DNA of 64,000 nucleotides from Actinoplanes sp. L3-i22. GTDB taxonomy: Bacteria; Actinomycetota; Actinomycetes; Mycobacteriales; Micromonosporaceae. The stretch covers positions 628,501 to 692,500 of the forward strand of contig NZ_AP024745.1 of assembly GCF_019704555.1 (NCBI RefSeq). Reading direction: 5' to 3'. Under the pieces are notes generated by a model that did no database searches, was not told the origin of the DNA, and was given only the letters and a program-made list of their open reading frames with translations. The position numbers were made by a program, and so were the translations under genes. Each line of letters opens with the position of its first letter. The first letter of the stretch is position 1. Positions 47,788 through 59,440 of this stretch are shown here, piece after piece.

Positions 47788-48162
47788 GTGCCCACGATCC
47801 AGCAGCTGGTCCGCAAGGGCCGCCAGGCGAAGACGACCAAGACGAAGACGCCGGCACTGAAGGGAAGCCCTCAGCGGCGCGGCGTGTGTACCCGCGTGTA
47901 CACCACCACCCCCAAGAAGCCGAACTCTGCGCTGCGCAAGGTCGCTCGCGTGAAGCTGAGCAGCCAGATCGAGGTCACGGCGTACATCCCGGGTGTCGGT
48001 CACAACCTCCAGGAGCACTCCATCGTGCTCGTGCGCGGCGGCCGTGTGAAGGACCTCCCCGGCGTCCGCTACAAGATCGTCCGCGGTTCGCTGGACACCC
48101 AGGGTGTCCGCAACCGCAAGCAGGCCCGCAGCCGTTACGGCGCGAAGAAGGAGAAGAGCTGA
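47788..48162 (+). CDS. rpsL: 30S ribosomal protein S12
   Basis: A 124-residue S12. [17 protein letters not shown] and [18 protein letters not shown] carry the two lysines whose change gives streptomycin resistance; both are wild type. GTG start, GGAG upstream. First gene of the str operon. Confidence 0.98.
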   Translation: MPTIQQLVRKGRQAKTTKTKTPALKGSPQRRGVCTRVYTTTPKKPNSALRKVARVKLSSQIEVTAYIPGVGHNLQEHSIVLVRGGRVKDLPGVRYKIVRGSLDTQGVRNRKQARSRYGAKKEKS

Positions 48163-48163
48163 C

Positions 48164-48634
48164 ATGCCGCGTAAGGGCCCCGCTCCGCGCCACCCGGTGG
48201 TCGCTGACCCGGTGTACAACTCGCCGCTGGTGACCCAGCTGGTGAACAAGATCCTGATCGGCGGCAAGCGTTCGCTCGCCGAGCGCATCGTGTACGGCGC
48301 CCTCGAGGGTGCCCGCGAGAAGAGCGGCACCGACCCGGTGGTCATCCTCAAGCGCGCGATGGACAATGTGAAGCCGACCCTCGAGGTTCGCAGCCGCCGC
48401 GTCGGTGGTGCGACCTACCAGGTTCCGATCGAGGTGCGTACCCCGCGCCAGACGACCCTGGGTCTGCGCTGGCTCGTCCAGTACTCCAAGGTCCGTCGCG
48501 AGAAGACCATGATCGAGCGCCTGCAGAACGAGCTGCTCGACGCCAGCAATGGCCTCGGCGCCGCTGTCAAGCGCCGCGAGGACACTCACAAGATGGCGGA
48601 GTCCAACAAGGCCTTCGCGCACTACCGCTGGTAA
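48164..48634 (+). CDS. rpsG: 30S ribosomal protein S7
   Basis: A 156-residue S7 ([30 protein letters not shown]..., [17 protein letters not shown]). It binds the 3' major domain of 16S rRNA. GGAGAAGAG in the rpsL end is its ribosome site; one nucleotide separates the genes. Confidence 0.98.
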   Translation: MPRKGPAPRHPVVADPVYNSPLVTQLVNKILIGGKRSLAERIVYGALEGAREKSGTDPVVILKRAMDNVKPTLEVRSRRVGGATYQVPIEVRTPRQTTLGLRWLVQYSKVRREKTMIERLQNELLDASNGLGAAVKRREDTHKMAESNKAFAHYRW

Positions 48635-48713
48635 GCACCTGCTGCGGGCCCGGCAATCCGCCGGGCCACGGCAGTCGTACCGGTTCACGAGACGACGACG
48701 AAGAAAAGTAGGG

Positions 48714-50816
48714 ATGGACGTGGCCGCCGCAGACGCGCTCGCCAAGGTTCGCAACATCGGCATCATGGCGCACATCGACGCTGGTAAGACGACGACGACT
48801 GAGCGCATCCTGTTCTACACCGGTATCACGTACAAGATCGGTGAGGTCCACGAGGGCGCTGCCGTCATGGACTGGATGGAGCAGGAGCAAGAACGCGGTA
48901 TCACCATCACCTCCGCCGCCACGAAGTGCGAGTGGAAGGGCTACACGATTCAGATCATCGACACGCCCGGCCACGTCGACTTCACGGTCGAGGTCGAGCG
49001 GTCGCTGCGTGTGCTCGACGGCGCGGTCGCGGTGTACGACGGTGTTGCCGGCGTGGAGCCCCAGACCGAGAACGTCTGGCGCCAGGCCGACAAGTACAAC
49101 GTCCCCCGGATGTGCTTCGTCAACAAGCTCGACCGGACCGGAGCGGACTTCTTCCGCTGCGTGCAGATGATGATCGACCGGCTGCACGCCACGCCGCTCG
49201 TCCTGCAGATCCCGATCGGGCTCGAGGGCGACCACATCGGCGTCGTCGACCTGATCAACATGAAGGCGCTCACCTGGCGCGGGGAGACCCAGAAGGGTGA
49301 CGACTACGCGATCGAGGAGATCCCGGCCGACCTGGTCGACTCCGCGACCGAGTGGCGCGAGAAGCTCATCGAGACCCTGGCCGACGTCGACGACGCGGTC
49401 ATGGAGAAGTACCTCGAGGGCGAAGAGGTCTCGATCGACGAGATCCGGGCCGCCATCCGGCGGGCCACGATCGCCAGCAAGGCCAACCCGGTCCTGTGCG
49501 GCTCGGCGTTCAAGAACAAGGGCGTTCAGCCCATGCTCGACGCCGTCGTCGACTTCCTCCCGTCGCCGCTGGACATCCCGGCGATCGAGGGCACCGCGAT
49601 CGACGGTGAGACCCCGATCCTGCGCAAGCCGTCGAACACCGAGCCGTTCTCCGGCCTGGCGTTCAAGATTCAGACGGACAAGCACCTCGGCAAGCTCACC
49701 TACGTCCGGGTCTACTCCGGCACGCTCGACTCCGGCTCCCAGGTGGTCAACTCCACCAAGGACCGGAAGGAGCGGATCGGCAAGATCTACCAGATGCACG
49801 CGAACAAGCGTGAGGAGCGCGCCACCGCGCAGGCCGGCGACATCATCGCCGTCCAGGGTCTGAAGCAGACCACCACCGGTGACACGCTCAGCGACCCGGC
49901 GAACCCGGTCATCCTCGAGTCGATGACCTTCCCGGAGCCGGTCATCCAGGTCGCCATCGAGCCGAAGACCAAGTCGGACCAGGAGAAGCTGGGCACCGCG
50001 ATCCAGCGCCTGGCCGAGGAGGACCCGACCTTCCGCGTCTTCAACGACGAGGAGACCGGTCAGACGATCATCGCCGGCATGGGCGAGCTCCACCTGGACA
50101 TCCTGGTGGACCGCATGCGCCGCGAGTTCAACGTCGAGGCCAACATCGGTAAGCCGCAGGTGGCGTACCGCGAGACGCTCCGCGGCACCGTGGAGAAGCT
50201 CTCGTACGTGCACAAGAAGCAGACCGGTGGTTCGGGCCAGTACGCGAAGGTCGTCGTGACCGTCGAGCCGCTGCCGCTCGACGCGGACGGCCCCACGTAC
50301 GAGTTCGTCAACGCGGTCTCCGGTGGTCGCATCCCCAAGGAGTTCATCCCCTCGGTGGACGCGGGCGCGCAGGACTCCCTCCAGTACGGCGTCCTCGCCG
50401 GCTACCCGCTGGTCGGCGTGAAGTTCACGCTGATCGACGGTCAGTACCACGAGGTCGACTCGTCCGAGATGGCGTTCAAGATCGCCGGCTCCATGGCAAT
50501 GAAGGAAGCGGCCCGCAAGGCCGATCCCGCGCTGCTTGAGCCGATGATGTCCGTTGAGGTCACCACCCCTGAGGACAACATGGGTGACGTCATCGGCGAC
50601 CTCAACTCCCGCCGCGGCTTGATCCAGTCGATGGAGGAGCGCTCCGGCGCTCGCGTCGTCAAGGCTCTGGTGCCGCTTTCGGAGATGTTCGGCTACGTCG
50701 GCGACCTGCGGTCGAAGACTGCCGGCCGGGCCAGCTACAGCATGCAGTTCGACTCCTACGCCGAGGTTCCTGGGAACGTCGCGAAGGAGATCATCGCCAA
50801 GGCCACCGGCGCCTGA
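48714..50816 (+). CDS. fusA: Elongation factor G
   Basis: A 700-residue EF-G: P-loop [15 protein letters not shown], switch region [28 protein letters not shown], and the domain IV-V sequences through [20 protein letters not shown]. It drives translocation. Start ATG 48714, spaced 4-5 nt from a GTAGGG element. Confidence 0.98.
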   Translation: MDVAAADALAKVRNIGIMAHIDAGKTTTTERILFYTGITYKIGEVHEGAAVMDWMEQEQERGITITSAATKCEWKGYTIQIIDTPGHVDFTVEVERSLRVLDGAVAVYDGVAGVEPQTENVWRQADKYNVPRMCFVNKLDRTGADFFRCVQMMIDRLHATPLVLQIPIGLEGDHIGVVDLINMKALTWRGETQKGDDYAIEEIPADLVDSATEWREKLIETLADVDDAVMEKYLEGEEVSIDEIRAAIRRATIASKANPVLCGSAFKNKGVQPMLDAVVDFLPSPLDIPAIEGTAIDGETPILRKPSNTEPFSGLAFKIQTDKHLGKLTYVRVYSGTLDSGSQVVNSTKDRKERIGKIYQMHANKREERATAQAGDIIAVQGLKQTTTGDTLSDPANPVILESMTFPEPVIQVAIEPKTKSDQEKLGTAIQRLAEEDPTFRVFNDEETGQTIIAGMGELHLDILVDRMRREFNVEANIGKPQVAYRETLRGTVEKLSYVHKKQTGGSGQYAKVVVTVEPLPLDADGPTYEFVNAVSGGRIPKEFIPSVDAGAQDSLQYGVLAGYPLVGVKFTLIDGQYHEVDSSEMAFKIAGSMAMKEAARKADPALLEPMMSVEVTTPEDNMGDVIGDLNSRRGLIQSMEERSGARVVKALVPLSEMFGYVGDLRSKTAGRASYSMQFDSYAEVPGNVAKEIIAKATGA

Positions 50817-50825
50817 CGCGTTGAG

Positions 50826-50856
50826 GCACGTGCGGCCCGTCGAGGGCCGCACGTGC
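50826..50856 (+). terminator. Hairpin between fusA and tuf
   Basis: A perfect 13-bp stem (GCACGTGCGGCCC with its complement) over GTCGA, without a T-run. It may attenuate or process the transcript rather than end it. Confidence 0.55.
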
Positions 50857-50934
50857 ACGAGCAGTCGACAGAGTCCTGAGCGCCTTATCGGCGTGCCGGG
50901 CGAAAAGTAATGATCAGTCCACAGGAGGACACCA

Positions 50935-52128
50935 GTGGCGAAGGCGAAGTTCGAGCGGACTAAGCCGCACGTCAACATCGGCACCATTGGTCACATCGAC
51001 CACGGTAAGACGACGCTGACTGCGGCCATCACGAAGGTCCTGCACGACGAGTTCCCGGACCTGAACCCGTACACCCCGTTCGACGAGATCGACAAGGCGC
51101 CTGAAGAGAAGGCCCGTGGTATCACGATCTCGATCGCGCACGTCGAGTACCAGACCGCGGCGCGGCACTACGCGCACGTGGACTGCCCCGGCCACGCCGA
51201 CTACATCAAGAACATGATCACCGGTGCCGCGCAGATGGACGGCGCGATCCTGGTCGTGGCCGCCACCGACGGCCCGATGCCGCAGACCAAGGAGCACGTC
51301 CTCCTGGCCCGCCAGGTCGGCGTTCCGTACATCGTCGTCGCCCTGAACAAGAGCGACATGGTCGAGGACGAGGAGCTCCTGGAGCTCGTCGAGCTCGAGG
51401 TCCGCGAGCTGCTCAGCACCTACGAGTTCCCGGGCGACGACCTGCCGGTCGTTCGCGTGTCGGCGCTCAAGGCGCTCGAGGGCGACCCGGAGTGGACCGC
51501 CAAGCTCCTCGAGCTGATGAGCGCGGTCGACACCGCGATCCCGCAGCCCGAGCGTGAGACCGAGAAGCCGTTCCTCATGCCGATCGAGGACGTCTTCACG
51601 ATCACCGGTCGTGGCACCGTGGTGACCGGTCGGGCCGAGCGCGGCATCCTCAAGCCGAACGAGGAGGTCGAGATCGTCGGTATCCGCGAGAAGTCGACCA
51701 AGACCGTTTGCACCGGCATCGAGATGTTCCGCAAGCTGCTCGACGAGGCCCGCGCGGGTGAGAACGTCGGTCTGCTGCTGCGTGGCATCAAGCGCGAGGA
51801 CGTCGAGCGCGGCATGGTCGTCGTGAAGCCGGGCACCTCGACTCCGCACACGGAGTTCGAGGGCCAGGTCTACATCCTCTCGAAGGAGGAGGGTGGCCGG
51901 CACACCCCGTTCTTCCAGAACTACCGGCCGCAGTTCTACTTCCGTACCACGGACGTCACCGGCGTCGTCACGCTGCCCGAGGGCACCGAGATGGTCATGC
52001 CGGGCGACTCCACCTCCATGGACGTCAAGCTGATCCAGCCGATCGCCATGGAGCAGGGCCTGAAGTTCGCGATCCGTGAGGGTGGCCGCACCGTCGGCGC
52101 CGGAACGGTCACGAAGATCACCAAGTAA
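50935..52128 (+). CDS. tuf: Elongation factor Tu
   Basis: A 397-residue EF-Tu: [53 protein letters not shown], and the domain II-III sequence to [13 protein letters not shown] start with AGGAGG upstream. The only tuf copy in the window. Confidence 0.99.
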   Translation: MAKAKFERTKPHVNIGTIGHIDHGKTTLTAAITKVLHDEFPDLNPYTPFDEIDKAPEEKARGITISIAHVEYQTAARHYAHVDCPGHADYIKNMITGAAQMDGAILVVAATDGPMPQTKEHVLLARQVGVPYIVVALNKSDMVEDEELLELVELEVRELLSTYEFPGDDLPVVRVSALKALEGDPEWTAKLLELMSAVDTAIPQPERETEKPFLMPIEDVFTITGRGTVVTGRAERGILKPNEEVEIVGIREKSTKTVCTGIEMFRKLLDEARAGENVGLLLRGIKREDVERGMVVVKPGTSTPHTEFEGQVYILSKEEGGRHTPFFQNYRPQFYFRTTDVTGVVTLPEGTEMVMPGDSTSMDVKLIQPIAMEQGLKFAIREGGRTVGAGTVTKITK

Positions 52129-52181
52129 TTGGCTGGTTGAGCGTGGTGAGAGCCACTAACAACCACCAACGGTGACCCCGA

Positions 52182-52211
52182 TTAGCAATGCCGCGTTCAA
52201 TCCGGCATACT
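52182..52211 (+). promoter_or_regulatory. Candidate S10 operon promoter
   Basis: TTAGCA (52182) and CATACT (52206), 18-bp spacing, giving a leader of about 280 nt. Confidence 0.5.
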
Positions 52212-52231
52212 AGTCAGGTTGCGTCCGCGCG

Positions 52232-52263
52232 GGGTGGGTTCCTGACGTGCTCAGGGCCCACCC
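52232..52263 (+). other. Hairpin in the rpsJ leader
   Basis: GGGTGGG/CCCACCC outside and CCTGA/TCAGG inside, with loop CGTGC. Falls within the 371-bp gene-free tuf-rpsJ interval; besides the promoter and the shared motif nothing else was seen there. Confidence 0.65.
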
Positions 52264-52388
52264 TCGCCGGGTGTCCGGGTGTGTTTCGTTCACCGCCCGG
52301 CGCCCCAGATCCCCGCGATCGCGTTCGTCCCCAAGCAAGATCGGGGGCGGAGGCCGGAACAGAGTGCCCAGCATTCTGTAACGAGGCG

Positions 52389-52465
52389 CGACACGCCCGA
52401 CCGCGGGGGTCGGACAACGCAGGATCAACGGTCCTGCGGGCATGTGGGGGCCACCGCCTCCGCAC
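52389..52465 (+). ncRNA. Leader element shared with rpsL, copy 2
   Basis: The same 19-nt and 10-nt blocks as at 47674-47725, here 48 nt apart, with CCGACC/GGTCGG able to form a hairpin over the first block. It ends 34 nt before the rpsJ start. Confidence 0.6.
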
Positions 52466-52499
52466 GTAGCGGCATCGAGAGAAGGAAACAGAAGCCACC

Positions 52500-52808
52500 A
52501 TGGCGGGACAGAAGATCCGCATCCGGCTCAAGGCCTATGACCACGAGGTCGTCGACTCCTCGGCGCGGAAGATCGTCGAGACGGTGACGCGTACGGGGGC
52601 GCAGGTCGCTGGCCCGGTGCCGCTGCCCACGGAGATCAACCGTTTCTGCGTGATCCGTTCGCCGCACAAGTACAAGGACTCGCGCGAGCACTTCGAGATG
52701 CGCACGCACAAGCGGCTGATCGACATCATCGACCCGACTCCGAAGACGGTCGACTCGCTCATGCGCCTCGACCTGCCGGCTGGCGTCGACATCGAGATCA
52801 AGCTGTAG
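52500..52808 (+). CDS. rpsJ: 30S ribosomal protein S10
   Basis: A 102-residue S10/NusE ([41 protein letters not shown]...). Also partners NusB in antitermination. GAGAAGGAAAC upstream. First gene of an 11-gene S10 operon. Confidence 0.98.
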
Positions 52809-52818
52809 GGACCGGACA

Positions 52819-53469
52819 ATGGACAGGCAAGTAAAGGGGATCCTGGGCGCCAAGCTCGGCATGACCCAGGTCTGGGACAACAACAAGGTCGTCCCGGTAA
52901 CCGTGGTGCAGGCCGGCCCTTGCGTCGTGACTCAGGTCCGCACGAATGAGAAGGACGGCTACTCCGCTGTCCAGCTGGCCTACGGTGCGGTCGACCCGCG
53001 CAAGGTCAACAAGCCCGAGAGCGGCCACTACGCCAAGGCGGGTGTGTCCCCGCGGCGCCACCTGGTGGAGCTCCGGACCAACGACGCCGACGCGTACGAG
53101 CTCGGTCAGGAGATCTCCCTCGAGGAGTTCTCGGCCGGTACCGCGATCGACGTGACCGCCAAGACCAAGGGCAAGGGCTACGCCGGCGTCATGAAGCGGC
53201 ACGGCTTCCACGGTCTTCGCGCCAGCCACGGTGTCGAGCGCAAGCACCGCTCGCCCGGTTCGATCGGCGCCTGCGCGACCCCCGGTCGCGTCTTCAAGGG
53301 CGTCAAGATGGCCGGTCGCATGGGCGGCAAGCGCTTTACCGTGCAGAACCTCACGGTTCAGGCGGTCGACACCGAGCGCAACCTGATCCTGGTCCGCGGC
53401 GCGGTGCCCGGTCCCAAGGGCGCGCTGATCCTGGTCCGTACCGCGGCCAAGAAGGGCGGTGCCAAGTGA
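52819..53469 (+). CDS. rplC: 50S ribosomal protein L3
   Basis: A 216-residue L3 with the signature [41 protein letters not shown]. It contacts the peptidyl-transferase centre. Ten nt after rpsJ. Confidence 0.98.
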   Translation: MDRQVKGILGAKLGMTQVWDNNKVVPVTVVQAGPCVVTQVRTNEKDGYSAVQLAYGAVDPRKVNKPESGHYAKAGVSPRRHLVELRTNDADAYELGQEISLEEFSAGTAIDVTAKTKGKGYAGVMKRHGFHGLRASHGVERKHRSPGSIGACATPGRVFKGVKMAGRMGGKRFTVQNLTVQAVDTERNLILVRGAVPGPKGALILVRTAAKKGGAK

Positions 53470-54113
53470 GTTCGGTCGACATCATCAACGCCGAGGGCAC
53501 GAAGACCGGCACGGTCGATCTGCCCGCCAGCGTCTTCGACGCCCAGGCGAACATCCCGCTGATGCACCAGGTCGTCGTGGCGCAGCTGGCGGCGGCCCGG
53601 CAGGGTACCGCCAAGGCGAAGACCCGCGGCGAGGTGTCCGGTGGCGGCAAGAAGCCGTACAAGCAGAAGGGCACCGGTCGCGCCCGTCAGGGCTCGATCC
53701 GCGCGCCTCAGTTCACCGGTGGTGGCGTCGTGCACGGTCCCGTGCCGCGTGACTACAGCCAGCGGACGCCCAAGAAGATGAAGGCCGCCGCTCTGCGTGG
53801 CGCCCTCTCCGACCGGGCCCGCGACGGCCGCCTGTTCGTGATCGAGTCCTTCGTCAGCGGCGAGAAGCCGTCGACCAAGGCCGCGATCACCGCGCTGCGC
53901 AAGGTCGCGGAGACCAACAAGGTTCTCGTCGTGCTGGACAGCCAGGACGAACTGAACTGGATCTCGCTGCGCAACGAGCCGACCGTGCACCTGATCGAAG
54001 CCGGCCAGCTGAACACGTACGACGTGCTGGTGGCCGACGAGATCGTCTTCACCAAGGTCGCGCTGGACGAGTTCCTGGGCGGGTCCGAGAAGTCCGAGGA
54101 GGGCGACAAGTGA
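53466..54113 (+). CDS. rplD: 50S ribosomal protein L4
   Basis: A 215-residue L4. The exit-tunnel loop is [29 protein letters not shown]. In many bacteria L4 represses its own operon. GTG start overlapping rplC (GTGA). Confidence 0.98.
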   Translation: MSSVDIINAEGTKTGTVDLPASVFDAQANIPLMHQVVVAQLAAARQGTAKAKTRGEVSGGGKKPYKQKGTGRARQGSIRAPQFTGGGVVHGPVPRDYSQRTPKKMKAAALRGALSDRARDGRLFVIESFVSGEKPSTKAAITALRKVAETNKVLVVLDSQDELNWISLRNEPTVHLIEAGQLNTYDVLVADEIVFTKVALDEFLGGSEKSEEGDK

Positions 54114-54412
54114 GCACGATCGCCGACCCGCGCGACATCATCGTCGCCCCGGTGGTCTCCGAGAAGAGCTACAGCGTTCTCGACCAGAACTGGTACACGT
54201 TCACGGTCCACCCGGACGCGAACAAGACCCAGATCAAGATCGCGATCCAGCAGATCTTCAACGTCCGCGTGCTGACGGTGAACACCGCCAACCGCGAGGG
54301 CAAGCGCAAGCGCACCAAGACCGGTTTCGGTCAGCGCAAGGCGACGAAGCGCGCGATGGTCAAGCTGGCTGACGGTGACCGCATCGAGGCCTTCGGCGGC
54401 CCGGTCAGCTAA
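54110..54412 (+). CDS. rplW: 50S ribosomal protein L23
   Basis: A 100-residue L23 ([43 protein letters not shown]). It sits at the exit tunnel and docks trigger factor and SRP. GTG start overlapping rplD. Confidence 0.98.
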   Translation: MSTIADPRDIIVAPVVSEKSYSVLDQNWYTFTVHPDANKTQIKIAIQQIFNVRVLTVNTANREGKRKRTKTGFGQRKATKRAMVKLADGDRIEAFGGPVS

Positions 54413-54426
54413 GGGGTTTGTAAATC

Positions 54427-55266
54427 ATGGCTATCCGTAAGTACAAGCCGACCACGCCGGGCCGTCGCGGCTCCAGCGTCGCCGACTTCGCTGAGATCAC
54501 CCGGTCCACGCCGGAGAAGTCTCTGCTGGTTCCGCTGCCCAAGAAGGGTGGCCGCAACGTCCACGGTCGCATCACCACGCGGCACCAGGGCGGCGGTCAC
54601 AAGCGGCAGTACCGGCTGATCGACTTCAAGCGGAACGACAAGGACGGCGTGCCGGCCAAGGTCGCTCACATCGAGTACGACCCCAACCGCACCTCGCGCA
54701 TCGCACTGCTGCACTACGCCGACGGCGAGAAGCGCTACATCCTCGCGCCGAAGGACCTGAAGCAGGGCGACCGCATCGAGTCGGGTGTGGGCGCGGACAT
54801 CAAGCCGGGGAACAACCTGCCCCTGCGCAACATCCCGGTCGGCACGACGGTCCACGGTGTGGAGCTTCGTCCCGGCGGTGGAGCCAAGCTGGCCCGTTCG
54901 GCCGGCGTGGGCATCCAGCTGCTCGGCCGTGAGGGCGCCTACGCCACGCTGCGTATGCCCTCCGGTGAGATCCGTCGGGTCGACGTGCGTTGCCGCGCGA
55001 CGGTCGGCGAGATCGGCAACGCCGAGCAGTCGAACATCAACTGGGGTAAGGCCGGCCGTATGCGGTGGAAGGGCAAGCGCCCGACCGTCCGTGGTGTCGC
55101 CATGAACCCCGTCGACCACCCGCACGGTGGTGGTGAGGGTAAGACCTCTGGTGGTCGTCACCCGGTCAACCCGGCTGGTAAGCCGGAGGGCCGTACCCGC
55201 CGCAAGGGCCAGGAGAGCGACAAGCTGATCGTTCGCCGCCGCTACGCCACCCGCAAGCGCGGGTAA
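54427..55266 (+). CDS. rplB: 50S ribosomal protein L2
   Basis: A 279-residue L2. [15 protein letters not shown] and [24 protein letters not shown] contain the conserved rRNA-binding and near-peptidyl-transferase His residues. Confidence 0.98.
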   Translation: MAIRKYKPTTPGRRGSSVADFAEITRSTPEKSLLVPLPKKGGRNVHGRITTRHQGGGHKRQYRLIDFKRNDKDGVPAKVAHIEYDPNRTSRIALLHYADGEKRYILAPKDLKQGDRIESGVGADIKPGNNLPLRNIPVGTTVHGVELRPGGGAKLARSAGVGIQLLGREGAYATLRMPSGEIRRVDVRCRATVGEIGNAEQSNINWGKAGRMRWKGKRPTVRGVAMNPVDHPHGGGEGKTSGGRHPVNPAGKPEGRTRRKGQESDKLIVRRRYATRKRG

Positions 55267-55279
55267 CGGGAGTTAAAAG

Positions 55280-55561
55280 ATGCCTCGCAGCCTGAAGAAG
55301 GGCCCGTTCGTCGACGACCACCTGCTCAAGAAGGTGGAAGTCCAGAACGAGAAGAACTCGAAGAACGTCATCAAGACCTGGTCGCGTCGCTCGACGATCA
55401 TTCCCGACATGCTCGGGCACACGATCGCCGTGCACGACGGCCGCAAGCACGTTCCGGTCTTCGTCACTGAGGCGATGGTCGGACACAAGCTCGGCGAGTT
55501 CGCTCTGACCCGCACGTTCAAGGGTCACGAGAAGGACGACCGCAAGAGCCGTCGTCGCTAG
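55280..55561 (+). CDS. rpsS: 30S ribosomal protein S19
   Basis: A 93-residue S19 ([20 protein letters not shown]..., [23 protein letters not shown]). Pairs with S13 in the head of the small subunit. Confidence 0.98.
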   Translation: MPRSLKKGPFVDDHLLKKVEVQNEKNSKNVIKTWSRRSTIIPDMLGHTIAVHDGRKHVPVFVTEAMVGHKLGEFALTRTFKGHEKDDRKSRRR

Positions 55562-55592
55562 TCAGTCCACGGATAAGAGAGGGGTTACAGCG

Positions 55593-56051
55593 ATGTCAGT
55601 AAAGAACGACGCTCCGGCGCTTCCGGGCTCTCGCGCAGTCGCGAAGCACGTGCGTATTTCGCCGAGCAAGGCACGCCGCGTGGTCAACCTCGTCCGCGGT
55701 CTGCCCGCGAAGGAGGCTCTGACGGTCCTGCAGTTCGCGCCGCAGTCGGCGAGCGAGCAGGTCTACAAGGTGCTCGCGAGTGCGATCGCGAACGCGGAGA
55801 ACAACGAGCGGCTCGACCCCGACGCACTCCTCGTGAGCGAGGCGTTCGTCGACGAGGGTCCGACGCTCAAGCGGTTCCGTCCGCGGGCGCAGGGCCGGGC
55901 TTACCGGATCCGCAAGCGCACGAGCCACATCACTATCGCGGTCGAGGCGGTCCAGGTGGCCCGCCCGGCGAAGAAGGCAGCGGCGAAGAAGGCCTCCACG
56001 GCCCCTGAGCCCGCTACCGCCGAGTCCCAGAGCACGGAGGGTGCCGAGTAA
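55593..56051 (+). CDS. rplV: 50S ribosomal protein L22
   Basis: A 152-residue L22 ([24 protein letters not shown]..., [21 protein letters not shown]) with a ~30-residue Ala/Thr-rich C-terminal extension usual in actinobacteria. Its beta-hairpin lines the exit tunnel. Confidence 0.98.
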   Translation: MSVKNDAPALPGSRAVAKHVRISPSKARRVVNLVRGLPAKEALTVLQFAPQSASEQVYKVLASAIANAENNERLDPDALLVSEAFVDEGPTLKRFRPRAQGRAYRIRKRTSHITIAVEAVQVARPAKKAAAKKASTAPEPATAESQSTEGAE

Positions 56052-56899
56052 TGGGTCAGAAGGTTCACCCCACCGGGTTCCGTCTCGGCATTTCCACCGA
56101 CTGGAAGAGCCGCTGGTTTGCGGACAAGCTCTACAAGGACTACATCGGCGAGGACGTCAAGATCCGCCGCATGATGTCCAAGGGGCTTGAGCGCGCCGGC
56201 ATCTCCAAGGTGGACATCGAGCGGACCCGCGACCGAGTTCGTGTCGACATCCACACCGCCCGGCCGGGCATTGTCATCGGCCGTAAGGGTGCGGAGGCCG
56301 ACCGGATCCGCGGCGAGCTCGAGAAGCTCACCGGCAAGCAGGTCCAGCTGAACATCCTCGAGGTCAAGAGCCCCGAGTCGGATGCGCAGCTGGTTGCCCA
56401 GGGCGTCGCCGAGCAGCTGTCCTCCCGGGTCAGCTTCCGTCGGGCGATGCGCAAGGCGATGCAGTCCGCCATGAAGAACCCGATCTGCAAGGGCATCCGG
56501 GTGCAGGTCTCCGGTCGCCTCGGCGGCGCGGAGATGAGCCGCACGGAGTTCTACCGTGAGGGTCGCGTTCCGCTGCACACGCTGCGGGCGAACATCGAGT
56601 ACGGCTTCTTCGAGGCCCGTACCACGTTCGGCCGGATCGGCGTGAAGGTCTGGATCTACAAGGGCGACGCCGTCCCCGGTCGTGAGGTCGTCACCGAGGC
56701 TCCCGCGCGTCCGCGCCGGGACCGCGCTGACCGTCCCGAGCGTCCGCGCCGTGGCCGTTCCGGTTCGTCCGGTACGACCGCCGGCGGCACCGAGGCCGGC
56801 CGCGCTGCGGCTCAGGCCCGGACCGGTGACAGCGACAACGTGAACGACGCCGCGGCCACCGCGGCTCCGGCTCCGGCCGAGACGCAGCAGGAGGGCTGA
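56051..56899 (+). CDS. rpsC: 30S ribosomal protein S3
   Basis: A 282-residue S3. KH-domain GxxG is [16 protein letters not shown]; the C-terminal S3 domain ends near residue 215, followed by a ~65-residue Arg/Gly/Ala-rich extension. TAATG overlap with rplV. Confidence 0.98.
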   Translation: MGQKVHPTGFRLGISTDWKSRWFADKLYKDYIGEDVKIRRMMSKGLERAGISKVDIERTRDRVRVDIHTARPGIVIGRKGAEADRIRGELEKLTGKQVQLNILEVKSPESDAQLVAQGVAEQLSSRVSFRRAMRKAMQSAMKNPICKGIRVQVSGRLGGAEMSRTEFYREGRVPLHTLRANIEYGFFEARTTFGRIGVKVWIYKGDAVPGREVVTEAPARPRRDRADRPERPRRGRSGSSGTTAGGTEAGRAAAQARTGDSDNVNDAAATAAPAPAETQQEG

Positions 56900-56902
56900 C
56901 AC

Positions 56903-57328
56903 ATGCTGATGCCGCGTAAGCCCCCAAAGGGCTTCCGTAAGCCGCATCACCCGGACCGCCACGGCGCGTCCAAGGGCGGTAACCGGGTCGTCTTCGGCGA
57001 GTTCGGTATCCAGGCGCTCGAGCCGGCGTACGTGACCAACCGGCAGATCGAGTCGGCGCGTATCGCGATGACTCGTCACATCAAGCGTGGCGGTAAGGTC
57101 TGGATCTCGATCTTCCCGGACCAGGCGCTGACCAAGAAGCCTGCCGAGACCCGCATGGGTTCCGGTAAGGGTTCTCCTGAGTGGTGGGTGGCGAACGTCA
57201 AGCCGGGACGGATCCTCTTCGAGATGTCCTTCCCGAACGAGACGGTCGCGCGTGAGGCGATGCGCCGCGCGATCCACAAGCTCCCGATGAAGTGCCGCAT
57301 CGTGACGCGCGAAGTGGGTGAAAGCTGA
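56903..57328 (+). CDS. rplP: 50S ribosomal protein L16
   Basis: A 141-residue L16 ([21 protein letters not shown]..., [21 protein letters not shown]). Contacts A-site tRNA. GGAGG in the end of rpsC is its ribosome site. Confidence 0.98.
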   Translation: MLMPRKPPKGFRKPHHPDRHGASKGGNRVVFGEFGIQALEPAYVTNRQIESARIAMTRHIKRGGKVWISIFPDQALTKKPAETRMGSGKGSPEWWVANVKPGRILFEMSFPNETVAREAMRRAIHKLPMKCRIVTREVGES

Positions 57329-57561
57329 TGGCAGCGGGCGTTAAGGCAGCCGAGCTGCGCGAGAGCTCCGACGAGGAGCTGGTCGCGAAGCTGCGGGAGG
57401 CCAAGGCGGAGCTGTTCAATCTTCGCGTGCAGCGCGCGACCGGGCAGCTCGACAATCACCGTCGACTGCAGGTCGTCCGCAAGGACATTGCGAAGATCTA
57501 CACGATCATGCGTGAGCGCGAGCTGGGGCTCTCGGTCGCGCCGGATGAGGTGAGCGCATGA
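57328..57561 (+). CDS. rpmC: 50S ribosomal protein L29
   Basis: A 77-residue L29 ([59 protein letters not shown]), two antiparallel helices near the exit tunnel. TGATG overlap with rplP. Confidence 0.98.
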   Translation: MAAGVKAAELRESSDEELVAKLREAKAELFNLRVQRATGQLDNHRRLQVVRKDIAKIYTIMRERELGLSVAPDEVSA

Positions 57562-57830
57562 GTGAGAACACCGTCGCGCCGCGCGCCCAGCGCAAGACGC
57601 GTGAGGGTCTCGTGGTCAGCGACAAGATGGACAAGACCGTCGTCGTCGAGGTCGAGGACCGCGTCAAGCACGCGCTGTACGGCAAGGTCATCCGTCGTAC
57701 CCGCAAGCTGAAGGTGCACGACGAGCAGAACGCCGCCGGCACCGGTGACCGGGTTTCGATCATGGAGACCCGCCCGCTCTCCGCCACCAAGCGGTGGCGG
57801 ATCGTGGAGATCCTCGAAAAGGCCAAGTGA
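57558..57830 (+). CDS. rpsQ: 30S ribosomal protein S17
   Basis: A 90-residue S17 ([45 protein letters not shown]..., [15 protein letters not shown]), OB fold. Last gene of the S10 operon; ATGA overlap with rpmC. Confidence 0.98.
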   Translation: MSENTVAPRAQRKTREGLVVSDKMDKTVVVEVEDRVKHALYGKVIRRTRKLKVHDEQNAAGTGDRVSIMETRPLSATKRWRIVEILEKAK

Positions 57831-57834
57831 GTAC

Positions 57835-57860
57835 GCTGGGCCGGCTACGGCCGGCCCAGC
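57835..57860 (+). terminator. Hairpin between the S10 and spc operons
   Basis: A perfect 11-bp stem (GCTGGGCCGGC with its complement) over a 4-nt loop, no T-run. It separates rpsQ from rplN. Confidence 0.6.
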
Positions 57861-57922
57861 GGACCATCGTTCCGCCAAGCTTCGGTGGGTCACCGGAGAA
57901 CTGGCAGACATAGGAGACAGAC

Positions 57923-58291
57923 GTGATCCAGCAGGAGTCGCGACTGCGCGTCGCCGATAACACGGGTGCCCGGGAAATTCTGTGCATCCGCGTGCTCGGT
58001 GGCTCCGGTCGCCGTTACGCGAGCATCGGCGACGTCATCGTGGCCACGGTCAAGGACGCCATCCCCGGCGCCGGTGTGAAGAAGGGTGACGTCGTCAAGG
58101 CGGTCATCGTCCGCACCAGCAAGGAGCGGCGCCGTCCGGACGGCTCGTACATCCGCTTCGACGAGAACGCCGCCGTCATCATCAAGGACGGCGGGGATCC
58201 CCGCGGTACCCGCATCTTCGGCCCGGTCGGCCGTGAGCTGCGCGACAAGCGTTTCATGAAGATCATCAGCCTGGCGCCGGAGGTGCTCTGA
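57923..58291 (+). CDS. rplN: 50S ribosomal protein L14
   Basis: A 122-residue L14 ([46 protein letters not shown]). Forms an inter-subunit bridge and binds RsfS. GTG start, GGAGAC upstream. First gene of the spc operon. Confidence 0.98.
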   Translation: MIQQESRLRVADNTGAREILCIRVLGGSGRRYASIGDVIVATVKDAIPGAGVKKGDVVKAVIVRTSKERRRPDGSYIRFDENAAVIIKDGGDPRGTRIFGPVGRELRDKRFMKIISLAPEVL

Positions 58292-58293
58292 CC

Positions 58294-58608
58294 GTGAAGA
58301 TCAAGAAGGGCGACACGGTCGTCGTCATCGCCGGCAAGGACAAGGGCGCCAAGGGTAAGGTCATCGCGGCCTACCCGACGCGGGACAAGGTCCTGGTCGA
58401 GGGCGTCAACCGAGTCAAGAAGCACGAACGCATCCGTACCACCCAGCGTGGTTCGAAGACCGGTGGCATCGTCACCCAGGAAGCCGCGATCCACATTTCC
58501 AACGTGCAGATCGTGGACGACCAGGGGAAGCCGACCCGGATCGGTTACCGGATCGACGAGAACGGCACCAAGGTCCGTATCGCGCGTACGACCGGTAAGG
58601 AACTCTGA
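58294..58608 (+). CDS. rplX: 50S ribosomal protein L24
   Basis: A 104-residue L24 with KOW motif ([36 protein letters not shown]). Assembly initiator of the large subunit. GTG start. Confidence 0.98.
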   Translation: MKIKKGDTVVVIAGKDKGAKGKVIAAYPTRDKVLVEGVNRVKKHERIRTTQRGSKTGGIVTQEAAIHISNVQIVDDQGKPTRIGYRIDENGTKVRIARTTGKEL

Positions 58609-59177
58609 TGACTGCCAGCACTGAGACGAAGACGCTGCCGCGTCTGAAGAGCAAGTACCGGGCTGAGATCATCCCGGCGCTGCAGGAGCAGTACAAGTAC
58701 GGCAACCCGATGCAGACGCCCGGCCTGGTCAAGGTCGTCGTCAACATGGGTGTCGGCGAGGCTGCCCGCGACGCCAAGCTGATCGACGGCGCGGTGCGTG
58801 ATCTGACCACCATCACCGGTCAGAAGCCGCTGGTTCGCCGGGCGACCAAGTCGATCGCGCAGTTCAAGCTCCGTGAGGGCATGCCGATCGGCGCCAAGGT
58901 CACCCTTCGTGGCGACCGGATGTGGGAGTTCCTGGACCGGCTGCTGTCCATCTCCCTGCCGCGTATCCGTGACTTCCGCGGGCTCGACGGACGCAAGCTC
59001 GACGGCCACGGCAACTACACCTTCGGCCTGACCGAGCAGTCGGTGTTCCACGAGATCGACCAGGACCGGATCGATCGGCCGCGGGGCATGGACATCACGG
59101 TGGTCACCACCGCCACGACCGACGACGAGGGCCGGGCGCTGCTGAAGCTCCTGGGCTTCCCGTTCAAGGAGAACTGA
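58608..59177 (+). CDS. rplE: 50S ribosomal protein L5
   Basis: A 189-residue L5 ([45 protein letters not shown]..., [25 protein letters not shown]). Binds 5S rRNA. TGATG overlap with rplX. Confidence 0.98.
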   Translation: MTASTETKTLPRLKSKYRAEIIPALQEQYKYGNPMQTPGLVKVVVNMGVGEAARDAKLIDGAVRDLTTITGQKPLVRRATKSIAQFKLREGMPIGAKVTLRGDRMWEFLDRLLSISLPRIRDFRGLDGRKLDGHGNYTFGLTEQSVFHEIDQDRIDRPRGMDITVVTTATTDDEGRALLKLLGFPFKEN

Positions 59178-59179
59178 AC

Positions 59180-59365
59180 ATGGCTAAGAAGGCGCTGATC
59201 ATCAAGGCGGCCGCGAAGCCCAAGTTCGCCGTGCGCGCCTACACCCGCTGCCAGAAGTGCGGTCGCCCGCACTCGGTCTACCGCAAGTTCGGCCTGTGCC
59301 GGGTTTGCGTGCGGGACATGGCTCACCGTGGTGAGCTGCCCGGCGTGTCCAAGGCCTCCTGGTAA
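59180..59365 (+). CDS. rpsN: 30S ribosomal protein S14, zinc-binding type
   Basis: A 61-residue S14 of the short, zinc-binding kind: [23 protein letters not shown] has both CxxC pairs. The long zinc-free paralogue found in many actinobacteria is not in the window. Confidence 0.98.
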   Translation: MAKKALIIKAAAKPKFAVRAYTRCQKCGRPHSVYRKFGLCRVCVRDMAHRGELPGVSKASW

Positions 59366-59440
59366 CCCGACTTAGTAATACCGCTTCGCCGTAGGCCCGG
59401 AGCTTCCGGGAACCCCGGCGAGAAAGGTTGACGAATACCC

